A stretch of 64,000 bases of DNA from Terriglobia bacterium (GCA_020073265.1 JAIQFN010000035.1:39977-103976); one strand, 5' to 3'; counted from the stretch's first letter, positions 51,504 to 61,077 are shown. Notes: generated by a model not told the origin, from the sequence alone. Numbers and translations: made by a program.

Positions 51504-52790
51504 ATGGCCGAAACCACAATGGATAGCCAGGCTGCAGGCGCCAGGCAGAGCGGTTCCCTCCGGCGCCGGCCGCCGCGCAGGGGCCGGAAAATGCTGGTCC
51601 GCGCCATCGTGTTGATGCTGATCCTGGCTGCTTTGGCAGCGGGCTCGTATGCTGCGTGGGAACATTTCAGCGCGTATGAGTCCACCGACGACGCTGAGAT
51701 CGACGGGCATATCAACGCCATCAGCGCCCGGATCAACGGCTACGTGTCCGATGTGCCGGTACAGGATGAGCAATATCTAAAGGCCGGCGACGTGCTGGTC
51801 CGCATCGATCCGAAAGACTACGAAGTCGCTCTCGCCAACGCCCAGGCGGACCTAGCCGCGGCCGAAGCGGCCCTGCAAAGCTCGCGTACCGATGTCCCCA
51901 TTACGTCGGCCACCACGAACAGTCAGTTGACAACGGCGCGTTCGGGCCGCGTAGACGCGGATGCGGCGCTGCTGGGGGCACAGCGCCAATTGAGTGCAGC
52001 CGAGGCGCGTATCGAGACCGCTCAGGCGCAGGTCCGCGAAGCTCAGGCCACCTACATGAAAGACACCGACGACGTGGCTCGCTACAAGCTGCTGGTAACC
52101 AAAGACGAGATTCCGAAGCAGCAATACGACACCGCGGTCTCCACCGCCGATGCCGCGAAAGCAACTGTGGACGCGCGCCGGGCTGCCGTCGCCGAGGCCG
52201 AACAGAATGTCCGCTACGCGCAGAGCGCCATCGAACAGGCCAACGCCAAGATTGTTCAGGCCGATGCTTCAATCCAGTCCGCGCTGACCGCGCCGCAACA
52301 GGTGGCCGTCAGCCGGGCGCGCGCCAGGTCCGCCGAGGCGCAGGTGGCGCAAAAGCAGGCTCTGGTCGACCAGGCGCGGCTCAACCTCAGCTACTGCACG
52401 ATTGTTGCCCCGGTCAGCGGCATCGTCGACAAGAAGACGGTCGAGATCGGCGCCAATGTCTCACCCGGCCAGCAGTTGATGGCCGTTGTTCCGCTGGATG
52501 ACATCTGGGTTACCGCCGACTTCAAGGAGACCCAACTGAGGCTCATGAAGCCGGGCCAGCGCGTCCGGTTCAGCGTAGACGCCTATGGACGCGAATACGA
52601 CGGCAAGGTCTCAGGCATCGGCGGCGCCAGCGGCTCCCGCCTCAGCCTGCTGCCTCCTGAGAACGCCACCGGAAACTTTGTGAAGGTGGTGCAACGCATC
52701 CCGGTCCGCATCGACATCGACTCGAAACAAAATGCCGACCATCGGCTGCGGCCGGGCATGTCGGTGGTTCCCAAAGTTTATGTCGAGTAG
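51504..52790 (+). CDS. HlyD/EmrA-type membrane fusion protein
   Basis: 428 residues: a cytosolic N-terminus rich in Arg, one membrane helix (VLMLILAALAAGSYAAWEHF), the barrel start STDDAEIDGHINAISARINGYVSDVPVQDEQYLKAGDVLVRID, a long coiled-coil hairpin, then LSYCTIVAPVSGIVDKKTVEIGANVSPGQQLMAVVPLDDIWVTADFKETQL. It links the inner-membrane transporter to the TolC-like duct. It overlaps the transporter gene by 11 bases. Confidence 0.94.
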   Translation: MAETTMDSQAAGARQSGSLRRRPPRRGRKMLVRAIVLMLILAALAAGSYAAWEHFSAYESTDDAEIDGHINAISARINGYVSDVPVQDEQYLKAGDVLVRIDPKDYEVALANAQADLAAAEAALQSSRTDVPITSATTNSQLTTARSGRVDADAALLGAQRQLSAAEARIETAQAQVREAQATYMKDTDDVARYKLLVTKDEIPKQQYDTAVSTADAAKATVDARRAAVAEAEQNVRYAQSAIEQANAKIVQADASIQSALTAPQQVAVSRARARSAEAQVAQKQALVDQARLNLSYCTIVAPVSGIVDKKTVEIGANVSPGQQLMAVVPLDDIWVTADFKETQLRLMKPGQRVRFSVDAYGREYDGKVSGIGGASGSRLSLLPPENATGNFVKVVQRIPVRIDIDSKQNADHRLRPGMSVVPKVYVE

Positions 52791-54393
52791 CGTCGACGTA
52801 CTCCCGGCTGCGGCTGCTCCGGTCCCCGAGATCTGGCGGCCAAAGCACAATCCCTGGGTGATCGCAGTGGTTGTGGTGCTGGCGGCATTCATGGAGGTGC
52901 TCGATACCAGCATCGCCAACGTCGCGCTGCCGCACATGGCCGGGAACCTGGGCGCGAGCAACGACGAGAGCACCTGGGTGCTGACGTCGTACCTGGTCTC
53001 GAACGCCATCGTGCTCCCCATCAGCGGCTGGCTGGCTGGAACGTTCGGACGCAAGCGATTCTTCGTGCTCTGCATCGTTCTGTTCACGTTAAGCTCGCTG
53101 CTTTGCGGCGCCGCCCCCACGCTCGGCCTTTTGATTTTGTTCCGCATCCTGCAGGGCGCCGGTAGCGGCGGACTCCAGCCTATGGCCCAGGCCATCCTGG
53201 CGGACGTTGTACCGCCCCAGAAGCGCGGCTTGGCGTTCGCACTCTACGGAATCACCGCCGTCATGGCGCCCACCATCGGGCCGACGCTGGGCGGCTGGAT
53301 TACCGACAACTACACCTGGCGCTGGATTTTCTTCATCAATCTGCCGGTCGGAATCCTGGCCGCGTTTCTGGTGTTGCGGCTGGTTGAAGATCCACCTTAT
53401 CTGCTGCGCCAGAAGCAGGCCGGCGTCCGCGTCGACTACATCGGAATCGCGCTGCTGGCGCTGGGCGTCGGAGCCCTCCAGGTTCTGCTCGACAAGGGGC
53501 AGGAAGACGATTGGTTCGGTTCCAGGTTCATCGTCACCTTAGTGCTGGTCTCGGCCTGCTGCCTGATAGCGCTGGTGGTCTGGGAGTGGCGTCACAAGCA
53601 TCCCATTGTCGACGTGCGATTGTTCAAGAGCTTCAACTTCGCCACAGCCAATGTAATGATGTTCCTGCTGGGAATCCTGCTGTTCAGCAGCCTGGTCATG
53701 ATGCCGCAGTTTCTCCAAACGCTGGTCGGCTACACGGCCGAGAACGCAGGCAAAGTGCTTTCCGTCGGCGGCTTCGTGATCTTGCTGGAGATGCCGGTGG
53801 TAGGCCAGCTCACCGGAAAATACCCGGCCAAATACATCATCGCGTTCGGCTGGCTTACGATGGCCATCGGAATGTACGTTTCGACCGTGTGGCTGGATCT
53901 GTTGATCAGTTTCCGTTCGGCCACCGTGCTGCGCGTGTTCCAGGGGTTCGGCATCGGCTTTCTCTTTGTCCCCATCACGCTGGCCGGATACATGGGGACG
54001 CCGCCGGAAAAGGCCAATAATGTGGCCGGCATCATCAACTTCATGCGCAACATGGGCAGCAGCGTCGGAACGTCCATGGTTACCACCTTGCTGGCTCGAC
54101 GCGCGCAATTTCATCAGACCGTGCTGGCGCGCCACACCACGCCCTTTGATCCCGCGCTTCAGAATCAGGTCAGGGGCTTGGGGCGGCAGTTGGTTCATTC
54201 GGGCGCAAGCGTTGCCGACGCGCCGAAGCTGGCATATGGCCTGATCTACCGGTCGATACAGTCGCAGGCGCTCACTCTCGGTTACCTCGACACGTTCATG
54301 GTGCTGACCATCGCCGCGGGCATCATGTTTCTGCTCTCCTTCATCGTTCGCAGGAACGATCCCAAGGCGGGCGGTGGAGTTGCTGTAGGATGA
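52780..54393 (+). CDS. EmrB-type DHA2 MFS transporter
   Basis: 537 residues from ATG 52780, with about 14 membrane helices. Motifs: FMEVLDTSIANVALPHMAGNL, SGWLAGTFGRKRFF, RILQGAGSGGLQPMAQAIL and GPTLGGWITDNYTWRWIFFINLPVG. As a third part of a complete TolC-EmrA-EmrB unit it likely expels hydrophobic toxic compounds across both membranes. I see no dedicated regulator next to the operon. The open frame upstream (52732) lies inside the HlyD gene. Confidence 0.94.
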   Translation: MSSSVDVLPAAAAPVPEIWRPKHNPWVIAVVVVLAAFMEVLDTSIANVALPHMAGNLGASNDESTWVLTSYLVSNAIVLPISGWLAGTFGRKRFFVLCIVLFTLSSLLCGAAPTLGLLILFRILQGAGSGGLQPMAQAILADVVPPQKRGLAFALYGITAVMAPTIGPTLGGWITDNYTWRWIFFINLPVGILAAFLVLRLVEDPPYLLRQKQAGVRVDYIGIALLALGVGALQVLLDKGQEDDWFGSRFIVTLVLVSACCLIALVVWEWRHKHPIVDVRLFKSFNFATANVMMFLLGILLFSSLVMMPQFLQTLVGYTAENAGKVLSVGGFVILLEMPVVGQLTGKYPAKYIIAFGWLTMAIGMYVSTVWLDLLISFRSATVLRVFQGFGIGFLFVPITLAGYMGTPPEKANNVAGIINFMRNMGSSVGTSMVTTLLARRAQFHQTVLARHTTPFDPALQNQVRGLGRQLVHSGASVADAPKLAYGLIYRSIQSQALTLGYLDTFMVLTIAAGIMFLLSFIVRRNDPKAGGGVAVG

Positions 54394-54422
54394 GCCTCCG
54401 CACCGGCAACGATGGTGGGTCT

Positions 54423-55055
54423 ATGATCAGCGTGATTACGATCGATCGTGAATATGGCAGCGGCGCCGCGGATATCGCCCGGAAGCTCGCCGAACGCCTG
54501 AATTGGAAGTTGTGGGACGAGTTGCTCACTTCCGAAATCGCCCGCATGATGGAGTGCGATTGCCAGGCTGTCGAGGAACGCGAGGAACGCCGCGACGCAC
54601 TCAGCCACCGGCTATTCAAGGCTTTCATGCGCGGCAGCTTCGAAGGCACGTTGAACGCCCAACGCGTGAGAATGGTGGACGCCGACTGCATTCGCGAAGC
54701 TGCTGAGACAGTGGTCCTGCAGGCAGCCAAGCAAGGCAATTGCGTGATTGTCGGACGCGGGTCTGCGTATTACCTCCAAGCTAACTCCGGCGCATTCCAC
54801 GTGTTCGTTTATGCGCCGCTGCACGAGAAGGTGGAGCGGCTGCGCAAGATGGGCAAGAGCGAGGACGAAGCCTATCTGTTGGCAGAGACTGTCGACCAGG
54901 ACCGGGCTGCTTACATCAAGCAATACTATGCGGTCGATTGGCCTGCGCGGCCCAACTACCATCTCATGATCAACTCGGCGCTGGGCGAGGACGCGTCGGT
55001 GGATGTGATTCTCAGTTCCATCGCGATCTTCGAAAAAGCGCGGTCGTCAACCTAG
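54423..55055 (+). CDS. Cytidylate-kinase-like family protein
   Basis: 210 residues. The N-terminus VITIDREYGSGAADIARKLAERLNWKLWD resembles the P-loop region of cytidylate kinase (GSGaaxIA in place of the usual GxGKS/T), followed by NCVIVGRGSAYYL and a C-terminal HVFVYAPLHEKVERLRKMGKSEDEA. These proteins form the cytidylate kinase-like family, whose substrate is uncertain. The gene starts 29 bases after emrB and may be co-transcribed; no link to efflux is known to me. Confidence 0.8.
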   Translation: MISVITIDREYGSGAADIARKLAERLNWKLWDELLTSEIARMMECDCQAVEEREERRDALSHRLFKAFMRGSFEGTLNAQRVRMVDADCIREAAETVVLQAAKQGNCVIVGRGSAYYLQANSGAFHVFVYAPLHEKVERLRKMGKSEDEAYLLAETVDQDRAAYIKQYYAVDWPARPNYHLMINSALGEDASVDVILSSIAIFEKARSST

Positions 55056-55145
55056 AGGGTTGGCTCCCCCAAAACGAAATCAAGTGTCCAGATTTTCGGT
55101 TAATGTCCGCGGCGGTTCCGGACGGCGATCCGGGTTATGAGCACC

Positions 55146-55213
55146 CCAGCCGCGCGAAAACGTGACGACCGGGCCCGCTCCTCAATCCTTCTGGTAAGTC
55201 CTTGTGCCGTTTT
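55146..55213 (-). pseudogene. Alpha/beta-hydrolase N-terminal remnant fused to the cupin gene
   Basis: Reading the minus strand through the cupin stop gives VQNGTRTYQKD-stop-GAGPVVTFSRGW, which matches the start of chloroperoxidase-like hydrolases (VQDGTxIYYKDWGTGPVVTFSHGW). The stop TGA (55184-55182) replaces the Trp codon TGG. A second remnant of the same gene type lies at 56637. Confidence 0.7.
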
Positions 55214-55646
55214 GGACTGAATTGAGTTTTGGCGAAGCAGAAACGCCCGCCGTCGTTGGGTTTACTGGTAGCAGCACCGGCGCCCCCTTGTCCTTAACTA
55301 AAAACACACTGAACTTCGCTGATTTAGTGTTGCTTGCATTCCGGCCAACGGTATGAATGTCGTTGGGACCTTCGTAGAAAGTCTGGCCTGGCGTGAGCGT
55401 GACTTCTTTCCCGCCGTTCACCTGCATCACAACGGAGCCTTCCAGCACGTAAAAAAACGCATGCGCGTTGTGCCGATGAATAGGATCCGAAGCGCCAGGC
55501 GGATACACCACCGTGATCATCAGACCTTCCTTGCCGGGACATTCCGCAAGATCTTTCGACATGAGCGGTGTGACCTTAGCGTCCTGCGCGATCAGGCTGC
55601 TGGCGATGAGAAATACCGGCACGAGCATCAGTCGTGGGACCTTCAT
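55182..55646 (-). CDS. Secreted cupin-domain protein with a foreign C-terminal tail
   Basis: About 154 residues from ATG 55646 with a signal peptide (RLMLVPVFLIASSLIAQ). Cupin motif 1 is PPGASDPIHRHNAHAFFYVLEGSVVMQVNG, motif 2 is PGQTFYEGPNDIHTVGRNAS; the two His and the Glu for metal are visible. The last ~14 residues (NSVQNGTRTYQKD) do not belong to a cupin but to a hydrolase remnant read in frame, so the natural C-terminus has been replaced. It follows the NmrA-like gene on the same strand by 21 bases. Confidence 0.8.
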   Translation of the reverse strand: MKVPRLMLVPVFLIASSLIAQDAKVTPLMSKDLAECPGKEGLMITVVYPPGASDPIHRHNAHAFFYVLEGSVVMQVNGGKEVTLTPGQTFYEGPNDIHTVGRNASNTKSAKFSVFLVKDKGAPVLLPVNPTTAGVSASPKLNSVQNGTRTYQKD

Positions 55647-55667
55647 AATCGTTCGCCTTCGCTGCAC

Positions 55668-56447
55668 TTATGCCGGCTGCAGATCCGTCTTTGGGACTTG
55701 TTTGATAGCCTGACGGAGCCAGTCTTCGAAGCGCGTCTCGCCGAGTCGCGCGCTGTCGTTCGGGACCAGTGTCCTCTCGCTCACCTGGATGCCGTAGTAG
55801 CGCGCGTGCGGGTCGGAGATGACCTCGCGTGGATCCTTGCGTGCGGCCAAGTCCCGCCGGACGAGTTCATCCAGACGAAACTGTTCGGGACCTCCTATCT
55901 CAACGGTGTCATTCACAGGTGAGCTCATTGCGATTCTGCCAATTGCACTGGCGACATCATCGGCGGCCATAGGCCGGAAGAGCACTGCAGGCAGCCGCAC
56001 TTTGTTGCCCTCCGTGGAAAGATCGGCGATTTTCTTGACGAATTCAAAGAACTGTGTCGCACGGATGATTGAGTAGGGAATGCTAGAGGCTTTGATCAAG
56101 TTCTCCTGAGCGAGTTTGGCGCGGAAGAAGCCGCTTTCGAGCAGACGTTCCGTTCCTACGACCGACAACGCGACGTGATGTCCCACGCGCGCGGCCGATT
56201 CATGCTTGAGGACGTTACGGGTGGATGTCTCGAAGAACTTCAGCACTGCCGCATCCTCCCATGAAGGGGAGTTCGTTACATCGACGGCCACCGAGGCGCC
56301 CTTCAGCGCATTCGCGAGTCCCTCGCCTGTGAGTGTGTTGACGCCAGTGTCGGGCGACGCGGCTACCGCCTCTTGCCCATGCTCACGAAGGTTTTTGACA
56401 AGCTTCGATCCAATGAGTCCAGTACCGCCAATTACTACGATTTTCAT
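55668..56447 (-). CDS. NmrA-like NAD(P)-binding protein (atypical SDR)
   Basis: 259 residues from ATG 56447: MKIVVIGGTGLIGSKLVKNLREHG is the glycine-rich dinucleotide site, HHVALSVVGTERLLESGFFRAKLAQENLIKASSIPYSIIRATQFFEFV is the NmrA/YwnB-type core. The Tyr-x3-Lys pair is missing, as in NmrA-like regulators and atypical SDRs, so redox catalysis is unsure. The open frame extends upstream to 56615 only because it reads through a decayed hydrolase gene. GGAAAGGACG before the ATG is a fair ribosome site. Confidence 0.85.
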   Translation of the reverse strand: MKIVVIGGTGLIGSKLVKNLREHGQEAVAASPDTGVNTLTGEGLANALKGASVAVDVTNSPSWEDAAVLKFFETSTRNVLKHESAARVGHHVALSVVGTERLLESGFFRAKLAQENLIKASSIPYSIIRATQFFEFVKKIADLSTEGNKVRLPAVLFRPMAADDVASAIGRIAMSSPVNDTVEIGGPEQFRLDELVRRDLAARKDPREVISDPHARYYGIQVSERTLVPNDSARLGETRFEDWLRQAIKQVPKTDLQPA

Positions 56448-56464
56448 GATCGTCCTTTCCCGCA

Positions 56465-56637
56465 GCAATTCTAAATTGCCGGTCATTTGGCCGTCCCAAG
56501 CATCACAGCTCAGTGGCCAGCAGGCCGGTCTCGCTGCGTGCGTTTGACGCGAAACCATGCGAAAACGTTTCGACCGGGCCTGTGCCCCAGTCTTTGAAGT
56601 AGATCGTTGTGTCATCTTGGACTGTAATGGTGCTCAT
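56465..56637 (-). pseudogene. Alpha/beta-hydrolase (chloroperoxidase-like) 5' remnant, frameshifted
   Basis: ATG at 56637 with a good ribosome site (GGAGAAGG) opens MSTITVQDDTTIYFKDWGTG, then PVETFSHGF, the typical N-terminus of chloroperoxidase-like hydrolases. The homology then shifts frame (WPLSCDAWDGQM, matching the expected HGWPLSADAW segment) and breaks off just before the NmrA-like gene. The catalytic Ser, Asp and His parts are gone. Confidence 0.75.
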
Positions 56638-56773
56638 AACCTTCTCCTAACCGCACCAGCGCCCATACAGACCAACGACTCGATCGGTGCTCTCTCCGGG
56701 ATCTAGGTTCATTTCTTTCCCGTATATGAACGTCGTAGTCTGGACAGTGTTGTCTTGAGCTCTTGTCTGGGCC

Positions 56774-57112
56774 GTGACATGCCGGGGCGCGGCATGGGTT
56801 CATCATTACAACTGCCACGTTCACTCCGAGCGCGCGGAGTTTCGCTGCCGGAAAGCCAATCACGCTCCTTGCAGGAACCGATATTCTTCGATGGTCCTCT
56901 GCTTATCAGAAGTCACAAGAGGGCACCCGAAGAACAGCGACAGTGTCCAGTTCGACCCATATGCTGTGTTAGGTGTTCCTGCTGACGCGACCAAGGAAGA
57001 AATTCATGCTGCCCATCGCGACGGAATGGCCAAGTACCATCCTGATAAGGTGGCTCATCTCGGAGTCGAGTTACACGAAGTGGCGAATGCTGGCACACGT
57101 CGGCACGATTAA
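56774..57112 (+). pseudogene. DnaJ-like J-domain remnant
   Basis: The open frame is 112 codons, but only the second half (from about 56952) is recognisable: FDPYAVLGVPADATKEEIHAAHRDGMAKYHPDKVAHLGVELHEVA, a J-domain with the HPD motif. The usual ending of the J-domain helix (AINxAYExL) is missing and the first half has no family resemblance. I consider it a decayed fragment; an intact small J-protein is less likely. Confidence 0.6.
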
Positions 57113-57453
57113 GAGTATGCCAAGCATGGGCGATAGCAGTTCGCGTGGCTTCGGTGGGGGTACCGGGGCTGTGTAGCGTTTTCGAAAGAGTGTAACCAGA
57201 TGCGAATGTGGTTCCGAGCGCGAAAACAGGCACCGCAAAATCCCGTCAGGCCGCGCCGCTTGCGGTGATACGTAGGGCAACTGTGCTCAACGCGGTTGCC
57301 GAGACGCAACGCTAAGGCGTCTAAACCCTCCGCGCATACTCGCACCGGAGGACTGACGCCATTGGCCCCGGAGGGCGGTCGAGGAAGAACAATGCCGAGC
57401 AGAAAGCGCACGCATAGACAGCCTGTTCGGGAAACTAGATCGTCTCTGTGTCT
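57113..57453. other. Intergenic stretch without recognisable gene
   Basis: About 340 bases between the J-domain remnant and the protease gene. Short open frames on both strands show no family resemblance. I see no RNA gene, strong terminator or repeat. It is consistent with decayed sequence within the accessory region. Confidence 0.5.
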
Positions 57454-58887
57454 TCACGCAGTTGCTTTAATCGGTGGCTCCGTTTTCTTAATGATCGTCG
57501 GCTTGCCCGGAGGTCCTTTACGGCGCCGGAGCATGAAACCAACTACAGCGCCAACAGCCACCAGGGATCCAAGGCCCAACAATATGTACAGCCAGGGGAT
57601 CGTGGAAACGTCCTCGCCCCTCTCTTTGGCGGCACGCGAATCGGTAATATACGCCTGCACATAGGGATATCCGGGATTCAGTTCATTGATCTCCCGGAAT
57701 TTGTCCAGAGCGGCGCTGTAGTGCTTACGTTCAAATGAGGTCAGCCCTTCGTTATACAAGCGGGTAAGCCGGCTCTGCTGCGGTGTGACGTTGATCTCGT
57801 GCAGATACTGCTTGATGATCGAGGATGGCACCAGGAAGTTCACTCCGGTGATCTCCTTGCCGGTACTCCAGTCAATAGCGCCAAAGGTGGCAATGCCGAT
57901 GACCTCGCCCTTCTCATTGAACGCAGGCCCACCGCTGTTGCCGTGGTTGATGGTGGTGTCGGTCTGCAGGACGTCCCAGCCCCCTGCCATGGTCTTGCGG
58001 GCGCTGATCAGCCCGGAAGTGAGAGTGGTTTCGGTCTGGCTCTCCGGCGCAAGAAGCAACTGGATGCTCTCTGATTGCGGATAGCCGATGACGTAAACCC
58101 TGTCCCCTGCTCTCATGGCTGTATCGTCGCCCAGGCTGATGGTGGGAAGATCTTTGCGGTCAATCTTGATGATGGCCACGTCCTTGCCGGGTGTGGGTTT
58201 TCCCATGGTGCGGACGTCGGCGGTAAACTTCTGCGTCAGGGTGGGAATTCCGGCGAGCTTCACTCCCATCATGGTGTCAATCTGCCGGTTGATATTGTCG
58301 ATAACCATGTAGTGCGAGTACCAGGTTGCAGCGCCCTGGGTGGCCAACTTCTCCATCTCCGGCGTGAGCTGGCCTCCCAGTTCTTTGCGAATGTCTTCAA
58401 TGTCCTTGGAGATGATGGTGCCCAGGCCACCTTCGGCCAGCATCCGCTTGAGCATCTGCTCTTCTTTGAAGACCACGTGTGCGTTGGTCACGATGTATCC
58501 GTCAGGGGTGATGATGAACCCGCTTCCCTGCGCGCCCGTCTTCGCCTTGGTCTGCAGATGCTTCTCGCTGGGAACAAGATACTTCAGAGGATTCGTAAAC
58601 AGTTCGTTCCAGACCGCGTTAAGCATGGCTTGCTGGTTGTGCGCCACAGCACCTTCCTGGATGAGTTGAGTAACTTTTTTCTGAAGGGCCGCAATGCTTT
58701 GCTGGGGCAGCTCAGCTTCTGGCACCGTGACATCGGCCTCGTACATGGTGATGATCATGACGGTACCGGGTTTATTGCGTTCGGAAATTTGTCGCGAGGT
58801 CAATTCTTGCGCCGAAAGCAAACCGAAACCTGAAAGACCCATGAGGGCGATGCCGAGGGCGATTCCTTTGGCTTTCAATGAATTCAT
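57454..58887 (-). CDS. Trypsin-like serine protease with C-terminal membrane anchor
   Basis: 477 residues from ATG 58887, which has a GGAG ribosome site; the longer frame from 58980 adds residues before the signal peptide (GIALGIALMGLSGFGLLSAQ). The catalytic triad of the HtrA type is visible: His137 (VTNAHVVF), Asp236 (KDVAIIKID) and Ser318 (NHGNSGGPAF). About 100 residues lie between His and Asp, much longer than in DegP. No PDZ domain follows; instead there is a TPR-like pair (YNEGLTSFERKHYSAALDKFREINELNPGYPYV) and a membrane helix (WLYILLGLGSLVAVGAVVGFML) with a Lys-rich tail. Confidence 0.85.
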   Translation of the reverse strand: MNSLKAKGIALGIALMGLSGFGLLSAQELTSRQISERNKPGTVMIITMYEADVTVPEAELPQQSIAALQKKVTQLIQEGAVAHNQQAMLNAVWNELFTNPLKYLVPSEKHLQTKAKTGAQGSGFIITPDGYIVTNAHVVFKEEQMLKRMLAEGGLGTIISKDIEDIRKELGGQLTPEMEKLATQGAATWYSHYMVIDNINRQIDTMMGVKLAGIPTLTQKFTADVRTMGKPTPGKDVAIIKIDRKDLPTISLGDDTAMRAGDRVYVIGYPQSESIQLLLAPESQTETTLTSGLISARKTMAGGWDVLQTDTTINHGNSGGPAFNEKGEVIGIATFGAIDWSTGKEITGVNFLVPSSIIKQYLHEINVTPQQSRLTRLYNEGLTSFERKHYSAALDKFREINELNPGYPYVQAYITDSRAAKERGEDVSTIPWLYILLGLGSLVAVGAVVGFMLRRRKGPPGKPTIIKKTEPPIKATA

Positions 58888-58980
58888 GGCGAACTCCTTT
58901 TCCCGATGCTTCACGTTGAAAACTCTCCTAAAGTGAGAGGGCGTACGGCTAGGGTGGAAGGCCCGAAAACGCTTCTCCAC

Positions 58981-59363
58981 TGCAACTCAAGGGCAAGGAG
59001 AGGACCAGAGCGTATTGGCTGCCAGGGATCACGAACGCGCCGTCGATGTTGGCATCCACCCAGCCGAAAGCCCCGCCAGTTGGGTCGAAGCATCGTTCGT
59101 TCTCCTTGGGTGTCTATCCGGTCAGCACTTCCCCCGGTAAATGGGTCTCTCTGACCCATCAAGCAGAGCTAGGACCAGTCGCGCCGCGTTGCCAATCAGT
59201 GGAGCAATAGCGAGGCCAATTGGTAACTCATTGACAAATCCAAGGCTTACGAATTCGATGCAATCCAGGCTGAGTTCTGACGCCCAGGGAGTGCGAGAAA
59301 TGACCCCGTTGATTTGCGCGAAAGTTGTCGACCCGTCATATCCGGGGCCCGACTACCAGACGG
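58981..59363. other. Intergenic stretch upstream of the recombinase remnant
   Basis: About 380 bases. GTAAATGGGTCTCTCTGACCCATC (59134-59160 region) contains a GGGT/ACCC-type inverted repeat (ATGGGTC/GACCCAT), the only structure I see. There is no coding signal. Its end is probably the decayed 5' part of the recombinase gene. Confidence 0.4.
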
Positions 59364-59727
<364 letters not shown>

Positions 59728-59766
59728 GTCTGATTCTAGCCCATTCGGTCCAGGCCGTCAACGCAC

Positions 59767-59795
59767 TTCACCGGGTCACACCGTGAGCATATGAT
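59767..59795 (+). promoter_or_regulatory. Sigma-70-type promoter candidate
   Basis: TTCACC (59767-59772), 17 bases, TATGAT (59790-59795). It lies directly before the AAGGAG ribosome site and the ATG at 59806 of the CxxCH protein, so the leader would be very short. Confidence 0.45.
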
Positions 59796-59805
59796 ATAAG
59801 GAGTT

Positions 59806-61077
59806 ATGATCCCGCGATTGGCTTGCTGCGCGTCGCTTCTAGCGCTAGGCGGTCTTGCCACGGCCGCCGCTCCCTCGGTTTCCTTCCACAAGGACATCGA
59901 GCCCATCCTGCAGGACCGTTGCCAGCAGTGCCACCGTCCCGGCGAAGTCGGACCCATGGCGCTCATGACGTACGAGCAGGCGCGCCCCTGGGCCAAGGCG
60001 ATCAAGAGCGCCGTGATTCAACGCAAGATGCCGCCGTGGCCGATCAATCCGCACTTCGGAAAATTCTCGAACGGCCGTTCGCTCACCGCCGAGCAGATCG
60101 ATCTGCTGGCTGCCTGGGTCGATAGCGGCGCTCCGGAAGGCAATCCGGCCGACGCGCCACGCCCGCGCACCTGGGTGGAAGGCTGGAACATTCCCCAACC
60201 CGACGCCATCCTCGAGATGCCCACCGCCTTCGATATGCCGGCCAGCGGACGAGTCGAGTATCAGTACATCGTCATCCCCACCGGCTTTACCGAGGACAAG
60301 TGGATTCAAATGGCCGAGGTTCGTCCTTCTGACCGCAGCATCACGCATCACGCTCAGATCTTCATCCGAGAGCCGGGATCGAAATGGTTGGCCGGCCAAA
60401 AGCCCGGCGTGCCCCTCGGCGTCGCCAACGGCAGCGGCATGGGCAGCGAGATCCTGACCATCTATACGCCCGGCATGGTCCCCGATGTCTACAAGCCCGG
60501 CACTGCAAAGTTGATCCCGGCGGGCAGCGACCTGGTGTTCCAGATGCACTACACCGCCACCGGAAAACCCGGACACGATCGCACGCGCCTTGGCCTGGTC
60601 TTCGCCAAGGAGCCTCCCAAAGAGCGCGTCTTCACGATGTATGGCGTGAACTTGCGAATCGCGATCCCGCCCGGCGACCCGAGCTACAAGGCCGAAGCCA
60701 TCATCCCGATCACGCACGAAATGACTATGCTGACGCTGTTCCCGCACATGCATCTGCGCGGCAAGGCGTTCCAATATGACTTGATCTATCCCAACGGCGA
60801 GACGGAAACCTTGCTCAAGGTCGACAACTGGAGCCTGAACTGGCAGCTTTCCTACAAGCTAGCGCAGCCGATCGAGCTGAAGCCCGGCATGAAGGTCAAG
60901 GCCACCGCCTGGTGGGACAATTCGCCGAACAATCCCGCCAATCCCGATCCGACCAAGAAGGTTACCTGGGGCGAGCAGAGCTGGGAAGAAATGCTGGTTG
61001 GCTTCTTCGATGCCGCCGTCGATCCCGCGGCCGTGCCGCATGCCACCGTGGCAGTGAATGACGTTGCGGGTCGCTAG
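59806..61077 (+). CDS. Secreted protein with CxxCH haem-type motif and Cu-monooxygenase-like C-terminus
   Basis: 423 residues with a signal peptide (RLACCASLLALGGLATAA), then FHKDIEPILQDRCQQCHRPGEVGPMALMTYEQARPWAKAI, a CQQCH motif typical of cytochrome c-like modules in Acidobacteria and Planctomycetes, and the KMPPWPINPHFGKFSN segment. The later region (SITHHAQIFI ... LVFQMHYTATGK ... LFPHMHLRGKAFQYDLIYPNGE) has the spaced His/Met pattern of copper type II ascorbate-dependent monooxygenase-like folds. The function is unknown; an extracytoplasmic redox role is likely. Confidence 0.8.
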   Translation: MIPRLACCASLLALGGLATAAAPSVSFHKDIEPILQDRCQQCHRPGEVGPMALMTYEQARPWAKAIKSAVIQRKMPPWPINPHFGKFSNGRSLTAEQIDLLAAWVDSGAPEGNPADAPRPRTWVEGWNIPQPDAILEMPTAFDMPASGRVEYQYIVIPTGFTEDKWIQMAEVRPSDRSITHHAQIFIREPGSKWLAGQKPGVPLGVANGSGMGSEILTIYTPGMVPDVYKPGTAKLIPAGSDLVFQMHYTATGKPGHDRTRLGLVFAKEPPKERVFTMYGVNLRIAIPPGDPSYKAEAIIPITHEMTMLTLFPHMHLRGKAFQYDLIYPNGETETLLKVDNWSLNWQLSYKLAQPIELKPGMKVKATAWWDNSPNNPANPDPTKKVTWGEQSWEEMLVGFFDAAVDPAAVPHATVAVNDVAGR

